Assembly: GCA_022825945.1 (NCBI GenBank)
Contig: JAJDVS010000103.1
Location: forward strand, 1 to 64,000
Direction of reading: 5' to 3'
Origin: Pseudomonadales bacterium
Lineage (GTDB): Bacteria > Pseudomonadota > Gammaproteobacteria > Pseudomonadales > Pseudohongiellaceae
DNA: 64,000 bases
Part shown: one piece after another, positions 20,746-32,680 of the stretch
Position numbering within the stretch: position 1 is the first letter of the stretch
How the letters are laid out: the number at the start of each line of letters is the position of its first letter
The notes under the pieces: model-generated
Database searches by the model: none
What the model was told of the DNA's origin: nothing
What the model saw: only the letters and a program-made list of their open reading frames with translations
Made by a program: the position numbers and the translations under genes

Positions 20746-21322
20746 AGATATCAGCGCCATCGTGCTTTGCGGCGGTGGCGGGCGGCGCCTCGGCGGAGTG
20801 GACAAGCCGCTGCTTCGCGTCGGCGGGAAGGCACTGGTGGAATTCGTGATCGCCAGACTGCGGCCCCAGGCTTCCCGCATCGTGCTCAGCATCGGGAGCG
20901 AGCCTGCGCCGTATCAAGGCTTCGGCTGCGAACTCGTTCGCGACCGGGAGCCGGACCAGGGGCCACTCGGCGGCCTGGTTTCCTGCTTTGCCGAACTTGC
21001 CGGCCCCTGGCTGCTGACCTGCCCCGGCGATGCGCCCTGGACCGCGCCGAATCTGGCGGCATCGCTGTCCACGGATGCCCGGGAACACGGCGTCGCAGTG
21101 GCCCATGACGGTAAAAGGCGACAGAATCTCACCATGCTGCTGCATCGCGAGAGAGCGGATTCACTGATGGGCTTCTATGCCGACGGCGGTCGCGCGGTGC
21201 ATCGCTGGCTGGACGCCGAGGCCATTCCTTCGACGATGCTTCCTGAGATGGCTGATAGTTTTGTTAATGTCAACACGCCGGCGGATCTGGAGAACTTCCG
21301 GCGAACACCAGGTATTCTCTGA
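20732..21322 (+). CDS. mobA: Molybdenum cofactor guanylyltransferase
   Basis: VLCGGGGRRLGGVDKPLL, TCPGDAPW, NVNTPADL; start codon uncertain. Confidence 0.85.
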   Translation: MLPPEDISAIVLCGGGGRRLGGVDKPLLRVGGKALVEFVIARLRPQASRIVLSIGSEPAPYQGFGCELVRDREPDQGPLGGLVSCFAELAGPWLLTCPGDAPWTAPNLAASLSTDAREHGVAVAHDGKRRQNLTMLLHRERADSLMGFYADGGRAVHRWLDAEAIPSTMLPEMADSFVNVNTPADLENFRRTPGIL

Positions 21323-21373
21323 GAAATTCCATCCCTGGAATTTTTCGTCATCGCACTTCCATGTGCCAGATGG

Positions 21374-21748
21374 CTATTGATCTTCCCGGGCAAGCTCCAC
21401 CGAGAAATTCACCACGCCGGAGTACTCGCCGGGGTCGTCGGCAACCACCGTGGCCCAGTGGATCGCGTATTCGCCATTGGCGAGCGGTTCCATGATTTCA
21501 ATCATGAGATCGTCGGCGGCCATGGTGTGCAGGCCCCGCAGCGGAACATCGCCTTCCGGGCCAACGAGGCGCAGGCTGCTGCGTTCGATGTCGGGAAGGG
21601 CGCTGAAGTACAGCCGCAGGATGCGCGGCATGCGGGTTTGAACCGAATCGGCGGCGGGTTCGGAATCGAGGACGGGGCTGTATCCCCCTTCACGACCGCA
21701 GGCGACGAAAAGCAGGGAGAGCAGAGCGAGTAGCAACAGACGGCGCAT
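21374..21748 (-). CDS. CopC-domain lipoprotein
   Basis: Lipobox LLFVACG; DPGEYSGVVNFSV CopC-like ending. Confidence 0.6.
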   Translation of the reverse strand: MRRLLLLALLSLLFVACGREGGYSPVLDSEPAADSVQTRMPRILRLYFSALPDIERSSLRLVGPEGDVPLRGLHTMAADDLMIEIMEPLANGEYAIHWATVVADDPGEYSGVVNFSVELAREDQ

Positions 21749-21754
21749 GCCGAT

Positions 21755-21952
21755 TTACCGCGAGTTCCCGCGCCGCTGCCGGGCTTGCTCCATTTCCGCG
21801 GCGAAAGCCGCGAGCTGCTCGCGAATTTCCTCTTCGCGCCTGCGTTTTTCGAGCAACAGGCGAAGCTGGTCCCGGGCCTTCATTTTCGCCTTGGGAGGCT
21901 CTTCCTCCGCTGCCGCATCGCGCTGCTTTGCTGCTTCGGCCATTCCTGCCAA
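21755..21952 (-). CDS. Small charged helical protein of unknown function
   Basis: 65-aa ORF rich in K/R/E; adjacent to the copC-like gene. Confidence 0.4.
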   Translation of the reverse strand: MAGMAEAAKQRDAAAEEEPPKAKMKARDQLRLLLEKRRREEEIREQLAAFAAEMEQARQRRGNSR

Positions 21953-22104
21953 CCTCGCCGGCCATTCGGCACTGTTACAATGTGTTCCGGTGACATTCCG
22001 CTGGTCAACAAGGGGACGACCCCGGAGCCAATCGCATCAACATATAGTGTTGGAATTGCGAAGTCAAACAATATATTGAGTTTTTGCTGCATTTGGATGA
22101 ACCC

Positions 22105-23058
22105 ATGGGAAACGCTGTGAACGGGAATGCGGACGGGCCGCTGCGAATCGGCATCGATGTGGGCGGCAGCAAGATGGAAGGCATCGTTCTCACGCCGGCG
22201 GGCGATGTGGCCGAGGTGGTCCGGCGTCCCACGCCGCCGGATTCCTATGCGGAAGTGCTTGAGACGCTTGCCGGGCTGATAAAAGGCCTGCAACAGGGGC
22301 GCAGGCTCAAGGTCGGCATCGGTACGCCGGGGGCGCTGACGCCCGGACGGGAAACGATCAAGAACTCCAATTCCACCTGCTTCAATGACAAGCCCCTGAA
22401 GCGCGATATCGAGCGGGGGCTCGGCTATTCGGTAAAGCTGGAGAACGACGCCAACTGCTTTGCCCTTTCGGAAGCGCATTATGGTGCGGGCAAGGGCTGT
22501 CGTTCGGTATTCGGTGTCATTATCGGCACGGGAACCGGCGGCGGCATCGTCATCGACGGCAAGCTGCACACCGGTCCCAACCGCATCGCCGGGGAATGGG
22601 GCCACAATTGCATCCCGGCGAATGTGCGGAATTCGATCAGGGAAGACCGCATATGCTATTGCGGCCGCCGGAATTGCATTGAAACCGTGCTCTGCGGCGC
22701 CGGGCTCAAGCGCAGTTTTGTCGAGGCGGGTGGCGCGGCGGTGGAGGCCGCGGAAATCGCCCGGCTGGCGCGGGCAGGCGATAGGCAGGCGCTGGTCTGC
22801 ATTGACAACTATTGCCGGCAGATCGCCCAGTGCCTCGCCACCATCATCAATGTGCTCGACCCGGAAATCGTCGTGTTCGGCGGCGGGCTGTCGAATATCG
22901 AGCAGATTTACCAGCTCGTGCCCCGGATGCTCGGAGATCATGTATTCACCGACGAAGTGCAGACGAGGATTTCCCCGCCGCGCTTCGGCGACGCCAGCGG
23001 GGCGAGGGGAGCGGCCTGTTTGTGGAGTCTGACGGAAGCCGCGGAGGCTACTGCATGA
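22105..23058 (+). CDS. ROK family sugar kinase
   Basis: IGIDVGGSKMEGIVL, GTGTGGGIVIDGKL, GEWGHN, CYCGRRNCIE zinc motif. Confidence 0.9.
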   Translation: MGNAVNGNADGPLRIGIDVGGSKMEGIVLTPAGDVAEVVRRPTPPDSYAEVLETLAGLIKGLQQGRRLKVGIGTPGALTPGRETIKNSNSTCFNDKPLKRDIERGLGYSVKLENDANCFALSEAHYGAGKGCRSVFGVIIGTGTGGGIVIDGKLHTGPNRIAGEWGHNCIPANVRNSIREDRICYCGRRNCIETVLCGAGLKRSFVEAGGAAVEAAEIARLARAGDRQALVCIDNYCRQIAQCLATIINVLDPEIVVFGGGLSNIEQIYQLVPRMLGDHVFTDEVQTRISPPRFGDASGARGAACLWSLTEAAEATA

Positions 23059-23270
23059 GATTCTGCGACTTCGCTACGCTACGCGCAGAATGACATCAGA
23101 GTGGGCTTCGCTGCGCGCGGGATGACTTACTGTGGCTTCGCTGCGCGCTCCCCTTCCCGTCATCCTGCGCGTAGTCGCAGGATCTCATCGGGAAGCCCCT
23201 GCTTGAGATACAGCGGTTTTGTGCAGTATGACGGTGGCTTGGTCGCCGCATTCGGCGCTTGCGTGAAGTG

Positions 23271-24572
<1,302 letters not shown>

Positions 24573-25757
24573 TCAGATTGCCTGTACGACCCAGGCGCCG
24601 GACCGCCGCAGCAGGCGCCGGTCGCAGTGGAGTTCCCCCGCCGCGGCTTCATCGCCGCCGCCGACATCGGCAATGACGATTTCGCCACTGGCCCGCAACT
24701 CCGCGACCTTGTCTCCCAGCGCTTCGCAATCGCTGTCCGGGGCGAGAATGCCGCCGGCACGGCGGAAATCCCGGGTGGTGAAGCGGGCCAGGGTTTTCAG
24801 GTCGCTGTCGAATCCTGTGGCGGGGCGCGCCCGGCCGAACACCGCGCCGATATTGTCATAACGTCCGCCCTTGGCCACGGCGCGTCCGTAGCCCGGGATA
24901 TAGGCGGCGAAGACAATGCCGGTGTGGTACTGGTAGCCCCGCAATTCGCACAGGTCAAAACTCAGTGACGCCTCGGGGATTCGTTGCCGGACACCGCTTT
25001 CAATCGCCGCGAGTTCATCGAGCGCCGCATGGACAGCGGGCGGCGCTTCGGCGAAGGCGTCCCGTGCCTGTCCGGGGACTTCCTCCCCACCGCTGAGCCG
25101 GACGAGCCGGGCAAGCATGGCGCGCAGACGGTCGTCGGCGACGCCGGCTGCAAGCAGTTGGTCCACCTCGCCGTAATCCTTGCGCTGAACTGCGTCAAAT
25201 AGGATTTCTTCGGCTTCGGAGTCCATTTCCGCCGCCGCCAAAAGTGCGCGGTAAATGCCCACATGGCCAAGCACCAGGTGGACATCGTCCACTACCGCCT
25301 GGCGCAGCATGGCCCACATCAGGCAGATCACTTCGATATCGCAGGCCGCGCCTGCATGGCCGTAGAACTCGGCGCCGACCCGGATGGGCGCTCGGGAAGT
25401 CTGCATGCCCCGGGGCAGGGTGTGCAGCACGCTGTCGGCATAGCACAGGCGCACGGGGCCGGTGCGGTTGAGCCGGTGTGCGTCGATGCGGGCGGCTTGG
25501 GGCGTCATGTCGGCGCGAACGCCCATAAGCTTTCCGCTCAACTGGTCGATCAGCTTGAAAGTATGCAGGTCCAGCTCGCGCGATGAACCCACGAGCAGAG
25601 AATCGAGGAATTCGATCAGCGGCGTAATTACCAGTTCATAACCCCAGCCGCGGTAGAGATCGAGGATCTCCCGGCGCAGGGTTTCCAGCTTGCGGGCTTC
25701 TTCCGGCAGTATCTCCTCGACACCGTCGGGTAACAACCATCGGTTGGCGGTACTCAT
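24573..25757 (-). CDS. hisZ: ATP phosphoribosyltransferase regulatory subunit
   Basis: WLLPDGVEEILPEEARKLE, HisRS-like core, next to purA. Confidence 0.92.
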   Translation of the reverse strand: MSTANRWLLPDGVEEILPEEARKLETLRREILDLYRGWGYELVITPLIEFLDSLLVGSSRELDLHTFKLIDQLSGKLMGVRADMTPQAARIDAHRLNRTGPVRLCYADSVLHTLPRGMQTSRAPIRVGAEFYGHAGAACDIEVICLMWAMLRQAVVDDVHLVLGHVGIYRALLAAAEMDSEAEEILFDAVQRKDYGEVDQLLAAGVADDRLRAMLARLVRLSGGEEVPGQARDAFAEAPPAVHAALDELAAIESGVRQRIPEASLSFDLCELRGYQYHTGIVFAAYIPGYGRAVAKGGRYDNIGAVFGRARPATGFDSDLKTLARFTTRDFRRAGGILAPDSDCEALGDKVAELRASGEIVIADVGGGDEAAAGELHCDRRLLRRSGAWVVQAI

Positions 25758-25788
25758 GCCAGTGTTCTCTATGGCCTGGATGTACTCT

Positions 25789-25974
25789 TCAATTGATCAG
25801 GAACAACAACAGGGCGCCGGCGCACATGAAGCCGAGGCCCGCCCGACGGATGTGGCGCTCCGGAACATCCCTGAGGCTTGCCAGCACACGCTTCCAGCCG
25901 CCCGGGCTGATCGCCGGCAGCAGGCCCTCGATCACGAGCAGCAGGCAAAACGCCACGGCGAGATCGTGCCACAT
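25789..25974 (-). CDS. DUF2065 small membrane protein
   Basis: MWHDLAVAFCLLLVIEGLLPAISPGGW; usual position between hisZ and hflC. Confidence 0.8.
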   Translation of the reverse strand: MWHDLAVAFCLLLVIEGLLPAISPGGWKRVLASLRDVPERHIRRAGLGFMCAGALLLFLIN

Positions 25975-26042
25975 GGAAATTCACCAGCCCCATGGAATCC
26001 GACCGCCATGAGAGCGACGGTCGGACGGACTGCGATTCGGAG

Positions 26043-26918
26043 TTACTCTGGTTCGCCGTTGTCCAGATCCTTGAGGTATCTGAAATATTCGCTCTCGGGA
26101 TCGAGCAGGAGCACGTCGCCCTTGTTGGCGAAGGTTTCCCGATAGGCGTTCAGGCTGCGGGTGAAGGCGTAGAACTCCGGATCCTTGTTGTAGGCGTCGG
26201 CGTAAACCGCAGTTGCCTGGGCGTCGCCTTCGCCGCGGATGCGCTCGGCGTCGCGATAGGCTTCGGCTTCGAAGATGATCGCCTGCCGGTCGGCGTCGGC
26301 GCGGATGCCGATGGCGAGTTCATCGCCCCGGGAGCGCAGTTCCTGGGCTTCCCGGTTGCGCTCGGTGACCATGCGATCATACACGGACCCGCGCACGTCT
26401 TCGGGCAGATCGATGCGCTTCACGCGCACGTCGATGACTTCAATGCCGACATCCTGCGCCGCGGACATGTTCAGATTCTCGGTCAGATCGAGCATGAGTT
26501 GATCGCGTTCGCCGGCAACGACTTCCTGCAAGGTTCGCGCGCCAATCTGGTCGCGCAGACCGTCGTTGATGCGTTGCGCAAGCAGTGAACCGGCCCTTGA
26601 TTCATCGCCCTGGGTGCTGACATAGAACTGGCCGACATCCAGGATGCGCCATTTGGTGTAGGAGTCGACTACCAGGGCTTTCTGCTCCAGCGTCAGAAAA
26701 CGCGCCGGCACAGAATCCTCGGACTGGATGCGGGCATCGAACTTGTGTACCTGATTCACCATGGGAATCTTCACATGAAGACCCGGTGGAATGTCGGCGT
26801 TCACCAATTCGCCGAAGCGCAGCATGACGGCGCGCTCGGTTTCGCGCACCACGAACAGACTGTTGGCGGCCAGCACCAGCAGCAACAATGCCAGCCCCAT
26901 ACCGTAATATTTTTTCAT
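26043..26918 (-). CDS. hflC: FtsH protease modulator HflC
   Basis: Band-7/SPFH domain, VVRETERAVMLRFGE, adjacent to hflK. Confidence 0.95.
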   Translation of the reverse strand: MKKYYGMGLALLLLVLAANSLFVVRETERAVMLRFGELVNADIPPGLHVKIPMVNQVHKFDARIQSEDSVPARFLTLEQKALVVDSYTKWRILDVGQFYVSTQGDESRAGSLLAQRINDGLRDQIGARTLQEVVAGERDQLMLDLTENLNMSAAQDVGIEVIDVRVKRIDLPEDVRGSVYDRMVTERNREAQELRSRGDELAIGIRADADRQAIIFEAEAYRDAERIRGEGDAQATAVYADAYNKDPEFYAFTRSLNAYRETFANKGDVLLLDPESEYFRYLKDLDNGEPE

Positions 26919-28141
26919 GGCCTTGTTACCCCGCTTCTGGCATCGGAAAGGCGCGACGCGTCAACCGCCCCGCTACTGGAAACGTTCGGCAGATATGGCG
27001 CCAGCTCGTCGGCGAAATCGCGCCATTCGGAAGCCGAACGCGGCCGGGCCGCGCCCGTGACGGACGTGTTCTGTTCGAGAATCTTGTCGAGCGGCACATA
27101 CAGCATGTTGTTGCCGCCTTCAACGTCGATCATGATCTTGCTGGACGCGGTCATCACGTCCTGGATCGAATCGATATACATGCGCTGGCGCGTCACCTCC
27201 GGCGCTTTCTGGTATTCGAGCAGCAACTGATCGAATCGCGACGCGTCGCCCTCCGCCCTGGCGATGACCTCCTGCTTGTAGGCATTGGCCTGTTCAATCT
27301 GCCGCTGGGCTTCGCCGCGGGCCTCGGGAATGACACGGTTGGCGTATTGCTGGGCCTGGTTCTGGGCCCTTTGTTCGTCTTCCCGCGCCCTAATCACGTC
27401 CTCGAAGGCATCCCGTACGGCTTCCGGCGGCTGGGCATCGGTGACATTCACCTGGCTGACCAGAATGCCGGTGTTGTACAGATCCATGTAATCCTGCAGT
27501 CGCTCTTGCACAGCGGCCGCGAGGATTTGGGGAGTGTTCAGAATCTGGTCCATGAAATTGCCGCCGACCACATGCCGGGTCGCCGACTCCGAGGCATTGT
27601 CGAGGCTGCGTTCGGGATCCTGCACGGCGATGACATACTTGACCGGATCGTCGATGCGGTACTGCACCGTGACGACGATATCGATGATGTTCTCATCGGT
27701 GGTCAGCATCGCCCGGTTCTGATACGTCTTGGCATTGAGTTCGGCAACATTGACCTTGTTGACCTCGTCGACAAGCGGCGGGTTCCAGTGCAACCCCGGA
27801 CCCACCGTATTGTCGAGAACCCGGCCAAAGCGCAGCACCACGGCGCGCTCGGCTTCGTCGACGATGTAGAAGCCCAGGAATCCCCACACCACCAGGGCGA
27901 CAACGAGCAAGCCCGCGAGCAGGCCGCCGGATATGCCCTTGCCGGGCGCCGATTTGCCGCCTCCGGAGCTTCCGCCGGAACTGCCCCGGGAACCGCCGCC
28001 GAGCACGCCGAAGCGCCCCAGCAGGTTGCGGATCACCTCATCGATATCGGGCGGGCCCTGATTGCCGCCGCCGCGGCGACCGCCTCCGCTTCCCCAGGGG
28101 TCGGGATCATTGCCATTTTTGCCGGGTTCGTTCCAGGCCAT
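26915..28141 (-). CDS. hflK: FtsH protease modulator HflK
   Basis: MAWNEPGKNGNDPDPWG, Gly-rich region, SPFH domain. Confidence 0.95.
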   Translation of the reverse strand: MAWNEPGKNGNDPDPWGSGGGRRGGGNQGPPDIDEVIRNLLGRFGVLGGGSRGSSGGSSGGGKSAPGKGISGGLLAGLLVVALVVWGFLGFYIVDEAERAVVLRFGRVLDNTVGPGLHWNPPLVDEVNKVNVAELNAKTYQNRAMLTTDENIIDIVVTVQYRIDDPVKYVIAVQDPERSLDNASESATRHVVGGNFMDQILNTPQILAAAVQERLQDYMDLYNTGILVSQVNVTDAQPPEAVRDAFEDVIRAREDEQRAQNQAQQYANRVIPEARGEAQRQIEQANAYKQEVIARAEGDASRFDQLLLEYQKAPEVTRQRMYIDSIQDVMTASSKIMIDVEGGNNMLYVPLDKILEQNTSVTGAARPRSASEWRDFADELAPYLPNVSSSGAVDASRLSDARSGVTRP

Positions 28142-28179
28142 TGGAGTCTCCGTTGCAAGGCTTGCGTGCGCGCCAGTCC

Positions 28180-29520
28180 TCAAGATCGAAATTGTACCGA
28201 ATTTTGGCCCGCAGACACAGCAATATCCGCCGCCGTGGTTTTACGCGGCTCGACCCGGCAACCATCCAGCGAGGCGATGCGGCGGGTCTCCGCAGGGCCA
28301 AGACGAGCGGTGATGTGGAAATTGCCCCGCTCGTCCACGGCTTCGCTTTCGATGCAGCCCCTGGCGAGCAGGCGCGAGCGCAATCCCGCCTGCCGCGGCG
28401 GCAGCACGAACGACTCGCGCCGCAGATCGTAGCCAAGCCATTCGCCGAGCGCTGTGCGCAGTTCCTCCTCGCCGGCGCCGGTCAGAGCCGACATCCAGAC
28501 CCGCAGCGGGCGGCCGTGCGCGTCCCGGTCGATCCGCGGCCCAAGCTCCGGGCACAGGTCGATCTTGTTGCAGACCACAAGCTGGGGAATGTCCTCGGCG
28601 CCGATTTCGGCAAGCACTTCCCGCACTTGTTCCATATGTTCAACGCGTCTGGCGCCCGCCGCATCCACCACGTGAATCAGCAACTGCGCCGCCACGGTTT
28701 CCTCCAGCGTGGCCTTGAAGGCTTCCACCAACTGGTGTGGCAAATGGCTGATGAAGCCCACGGTATCCGCCAGGACCGCCGCGCCCACAGCCGGCAGGCT
28801 GATACGCCGCAGCCGCGGGTCCAGGGTGGCGAACAACTGGTCGGCGGCGTAGTCGCTGGCGCCGGTGAGGCGATTGAACAGCGAAGTCTTGCCGGCATTG
28901 GTGTAGCCCACCAGGGAAATCGTCGGCAACTCCGCCCGCTGGCGCGCGTTGCGGCCGAGTTCGCGGCGACCGTGGACCCGGTCCAGGCTTTTGCGAATCG
29001 ACTTGATGCGCTGTCCGATCATGCGCTGGTCGAGCTCAAGCTGCTTTTCTCCGGCGCCGCGCAGGCCGATACCGCCCTTCTGCCGGTCAAGATGCGACCA
29101 GCCCCGCTTCAGGCGGGAACTCAAATGGCGCAGTTGGGCAAGCTCAACCTGCAATTTGCCTTCGTGCGACCGCGCCCGCTGGGCGAAGATGTCGAGGATG
29201 AGCCCGGTGCGGTCAAGCACCCGGCAGCGCAATTCGTGTTCGAGATTGCGCTCCTGACCCGGCGTCAGGGCATGGTTGAACAACACCAGGCCGGCGCCGT
29301 GGCTTTCCCTCACCCGGGCGAGTTCCTCGAGTTTTCCCAAGCCGAGAAAGGTGGCTGACTCCGGCCTCTCCCGGGAACCGGACACGAGCGCCACCGGCTC
29401 CGCGCCTGCGGAGATAGCCAGTTCCTCGAATTCGGTCAGATCTTCCTGATTCTTCTCCGCAGTGATGTTGATATGCACGAGCACACAACTTTCGCCGGAG
29501 TCGGGCCGCTCAAAAAACAA
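28180..29520 (-). CDS. hflX: GTPase HflX
   Basis: VGYTNAGKTSLFNRLTG, DTVGFI, CNKIDL. Confidence 0.95.
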   Translation of the reverse strand: MFFERPDSGESCVLVHINITAEKNQEDLTEFEELAISAGAEPVALVSGSRERPESATFLGLGKLEELARVRESHGAGLVLFNHALTPGQERNLEHELRCRVLDRTGLILDIFAQRARSHEGKLQVELAQLRHLSSRLKRGWSHLDRQKGGIGLRGAGEKQLELDQRMIGQRIKSIRKSLDRVHGRRELGRNARQRAELPTISLVGYTNAGKTSLFNRLTGASDYAADQLFATLDPRLRRISLPAVGAAVLADTVGFISHLPHQLVEAFKATLEETVAAQLLIHVVDAAGARRVEHMEQVREVLAEIGAEDIPQLVVCNKIDLCPELGPRIDRDAHGRPLRVWMSALTGAGEEELRTALGEWLGYDLRRESFVLPPRQAGLRSRLLARGCIESEAVDERGNFHITARLGPAETRRIASLDGCRVEPRKTTAADIAVSAGQNSVQFRS

Positions 29521-29574
29521 GCCAGACCTCAGACCCGAAGCTGCGGAGATTTGCCGGCGCCGGCCTGCGCCGAC

Positions 29575-29832
29575 CTAGAACTCGGCATCTTCTTCCTGGT
29601 CAGCAGCCGAATGGTTGACCTGAATCTTGACCATTCGCCCGGGCACCACGGTGGAAATCGCATGCTTGTACACCATCTGGCTCACGGCATTCTTCAGCAG
29701 GATCACGAACTGATCGAAGGACTCGATCTGCCCCTGCAGCTTGATACCGCTGACCAGATAGATTGAAACAGGCACGCGGTTTTTCCGCAATGCGTTCAGG
29801 AACGGATCCTGTAAGCTGTGTCCTTTGGACAT
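29575..29832 (-). CDS. hfq: RNA chaperone Hfq
   Basis: [48 protein letters not shown]...[11 protein letters not shown]. Confidence 0.98.
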   Translation of the reverse strand: MSKGHSLQDPFLNALRKNRVPVSIYLVSGIKLQGQIESFDQFVILLKNAVSQMVYKHAISTVVPGRMVKIQVNHSAADQEEDAEF

Positions 29833-29901
29833 TTCTTGTTCTCCCAAAATTCTGCCGCGGTGCGCGGCTCGCCGGTTTTCAGGGAAGTCCTGTTCATCTG
29901 A

Positions 29902-30966
29902 TTACCAGATTGTGAATGAATCTACAAATTGCAATGCTTGATCCCGGTTCCTTCCAGGATCTCCGGTAAAGCGACGCAACCCGGGCCAGGAACGAAGCCA
30001 GGTCAACTGCCGTTTGGCGAGTTGCCGGGTTGCCGCGATGCTTTTTTCCACCATTTCCGGGTAGGCCAGTTTGCCGTCCAGGTACTGCCATACTTGTCGA
30101 TAGCCCACCGACTTCATCGACGGCAGCCTCGGATGAAGGTCTTCGCGCCGATGCAGGCGCTCCACTTCCGCCACGAGTCCGTTATCGAGCATTTGCCTGA
30201 AACGGGCATCGATGCGCTGATGCAGTTCCGCCCGCTCAGACGGGTGGATTGCGAAAAAATGCAGTCTGAAAGATATAGACCCGTCGGGGCGACTATTCCT
30301 TTCAGCGTGGATGCTGCTGATCGGTTTCCCTGTCACTTGCCAGACTTCCAGCGCTCGTTGCAGGCGTTGCGGATCATTGGGATGAATCCGCGCCGCGGCC
30401 TCCGGGTCCACTTCGGCAAGCCGGCGGTGCATCGCTTCCCAGCCTTCCCGCTCGGCCTGCTGTTCGATTTCCCTTCGTATGCCGGGATTGGCGGGGGGCA
30501 TGGATGCGATGCCGTCTCGCAGCACCTGGAAGTAAAGCATGGTGCCACCGACCAGCAACGGAATCTTGCCCGAGGCGAGAATACCGCCGATTTCATCCAG
30601 CGCGTCAGCGCGGAAATCCGCCGCCGAATAGGGCTCCGCCGGGTCGCGGATATCGATCAGCCGATGGGGCACCAAAGCGCGGGTGCGCGCATCCGGCTTT
30701 CCGGTGCCGATGTCCATGCCGCGATAAACCTGGGCTGAATCGACGCTGACGATTTCCAGCGGCCGATTCTGCGCCAGCTCAACCGCGAGTGCGGTTTTGC
30801 CTGCCGCCGTGGGACCAGCCAGACAGAATACGTCCGCCCCCCCCGGGCCTGAACTGCCGAACTGACACCTAGACCTGACCAAGCTAGCGACCGCGCAGGA
30901 ATAGCTTATCCAAGTCCGCCATGGATTGCCATACCCAGGTTGGCCGGCCGTGATTGCATTGCCCAC
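29902..30966 (-). CDS. miaA: tRNA dimethylallyltransferase
   Basis: [35 protein letters not shown]-terminal start uncertain. Confidence 0.93.
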   Translation of the reverse strand: MGNAITAGQPGYGNPWRTWISYSCAVASLVRSRCQFGSSGPGGADVFCLAGPTAAGKTALAVELAQNRPLEIVSVDSAQVYRGMDIGTGKPDARTRALVPHRLIDIRDPAEPYSAADFRADALDEIGGILASGKIPLLVGGTMLYFQVLRDGIASMPPANPGIRREIEQQAEREGWEAMHRRLAEVDPEAAARIHPNDPQRLQRALEVWQVTGKPISSIHAERNSRPDGSISFRLHFFAIHPSERAELHQRIDARFRQMLDNGLVAEVERLHRREDLHPRLPSMKSVGYRQVWQYLDGKLAYPEMVEKSIAATRQLAKRQLTWLRSWPGLRRFTGDPGRNRDQALQFVDSFTIW

Positions 30967-32680
30967 TGCGTTCAGTGGCCTCCATATCCCGCAGCAGGGC
31001 GTTCATTTCGTGGATGCTGAGCCGGTGGTTGGCGCGCACGGAGCCGTGGCAGGCCATGGTGGAAAGCAATTCGTTCTGGTGGCTCTGGAGCCGGTCGCTG
31101 GCGCCGAACTCAAGCAAGTCCGGCAGCAAGTCGCGCACGAGTTGCTCGATATTGGCATCTTTCAACAAGGCGGGAACCTGCCGCACCACGATGGCTTCGC
31201 CGGCGACCCGTTCGAGTTCAAGGCCCAGGGCAAGCAGGCTTTCGCGATGGGTTTCGGCGCAGTCCGCCTCGGCTGCGCTCACCGCCAGGGGCAGGGGCAC
31301 AAGCAGGGACTGCCGCCGCAGCCGCTCCTGTTCCAGCGCCTGTTTCATGCGCTCATAGGTAATGCGCTCATGGGCGGCGTGCATGTCGACGATGATCAGG
31401 CCCTCCTTGTTCTGGGCCAGGATATAGACGCCGTGCAACTGGGCAATGGCGTAACCCAGCGGGGGCGTTTCCTCGCCGCCGCCGAACAGCCTGGCGTACT
31501 GTTCCGCGAGCTGGTCCGGCGACTGGGGCGAGGCTGCCGGGGCGCCGCGGTACTCGCCGGGCGGCTCCCGCAGCTGCCAGGCGTCGCGCAGGGGTAGGGC
31601 GCGCTGCTCCGGGAAGCCTTCCGGCGGCGAGCTTGCCGGCGCCGCGGCAGGAGCCTTTTCCCGGCGGTCCCCGGGCTTGATGTCGCCGAGTTCCCGGTGC
31701 AGCGAGCGAAACAGGAAGTCATGCACCAGGCGGCTTTCGCGAAAGCGTACTTCGTGTTTGGTGGGGTGTACGTTGACGTCCACCGTCTTCGGATCCAGTT
31801 CCAGGAACAGCACATAGGCCGGATGGCGACCGTGGTAGAGTACATCGTGGTATGCCTGCCGAATGGCATGGCTGACGATCTTGTCGCGCACCACGCGACC
31901 GTTGACGTAAAAGTACTGCAAATCCGCCTGGCTGCGGGAGAATGCCGGCAGGCCGATCCATCCCCGCAGCAGCAGCCCCGCGGCGCGCTGCTCGATGGGT
32001 ACCGAGTTTTCCAGAAAGCCGGGTCCGCACACCAGGCCGATGCGGCGGCGCTGTTCGGCCTCGGTGGCGGCGGGTCGCAGGTCATGCACGCTGCGCTGAT
32101 TGTGGCGCAGGTTGAACTGCACGTCGAAGCGGCTCAAGGCCACCCGCTTGAAGACTTCGTCGAGACGGGTGAACTCGGTTCTTTCGGTCTTGAGGAACTT
32201 TCTGCGCGCTGGCGTGTTGAAAAACAGGTCGCGCACTTCCACCGTGGCGCCGACGCCATGCTGGCAGGGCTCAAGCGAAGCTTCCATCTGCTGGCCTTCG
32301 GCGCGCACGGTCCAGCCGGTCTCGCTGCCGTCGGCGGTGCGGGAAGATAATTCCAGCCGCGATACCGAGCCGATGCTGGCCAGGGCCTCGCCGCGAAAAC
32401 CGAGGCTGCCGATGGCTTCCAGGTCTTCCAGCGCGGCAATCTTGCTGGTGGCGTGGCGGCTAAGGGCTAGTGCGAGATCGTCCTTGTGGATGCCGCTGCC
32501 GTCATCGCGCACCCGCAGCAGCTTCTTGCCGCCCTGCTCCACCTCGATATCGATCCGCCGGGCGCCGGCGTCGAGGCTGTTTTCGAGCATTTCCTTTAGC
32601 ACCGAAGCCGGGCGCTCAACCACCTCACCGGCGGCAATCTGGTTGGCCAGGCGCGGGCTCAGTCGGTTGATGCGATTCAT
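30884..32680 (-). CDS. mutL: DNA mismatch repair protein MutL
   Basis: [39 protein letters not shown]. Confidence 0.97.
   Translation of the reverse strand: MNRINRLSPRLANQIAAGEVVERPASVLKEMLENSLDAGARRIDIEVEQGGKKLLRVRDDGSGIHKDDLALALSRHATSKIAALEDLEAIGSLGFRGEALASIGSVSRLELSSRTADGSETGWTVRAEGQQMEASLEPCQHGVGATVEVRDLFFNTPARRKFLKTERTEFTRLDEVFKRVALSRFDVQFNLRHNQRSVHDLRPAATEAEQRRRIGLVCGPGFLENSVPIEQRAAGLLLRGWIGLPAFSRSQADLQYFYVNGRVVRDKIVSHAIRQAYHDVLYHGRHPAYVLFLELDPKTVDVNVHPTKHEVRFRESRLVHDFLFRSLHRELGDIKPGDRREKAPAAAPASSPPEGFPEQRALPLRDAWQLREPPGEYRGAPAASPQSPDQLAEQYARLFGGGEETPPLGYAIAQLHGVYILAQNKEGLIIVDMHAAHERITYERMKQALEQERLRRQSLLVPLPLAVSAAEADCAETHRESLLALGLELERVAGEAIVVRQVPALLKDANIEQLVRDLLPDLLEFGASDRLQSHQNELLSTMACHGSVRANHRLSIHEMNALLRDMEATERSGQCNHGRPTWVWQSMADLDKLFLRGR

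Noticed and set aside
30835-30850. C-tract near the miaA start as a phase-variable site
   Set aside because: Short GC-rich run in the weakly supported N-terminal extension of miaA; no evidence of variation from one sequence.
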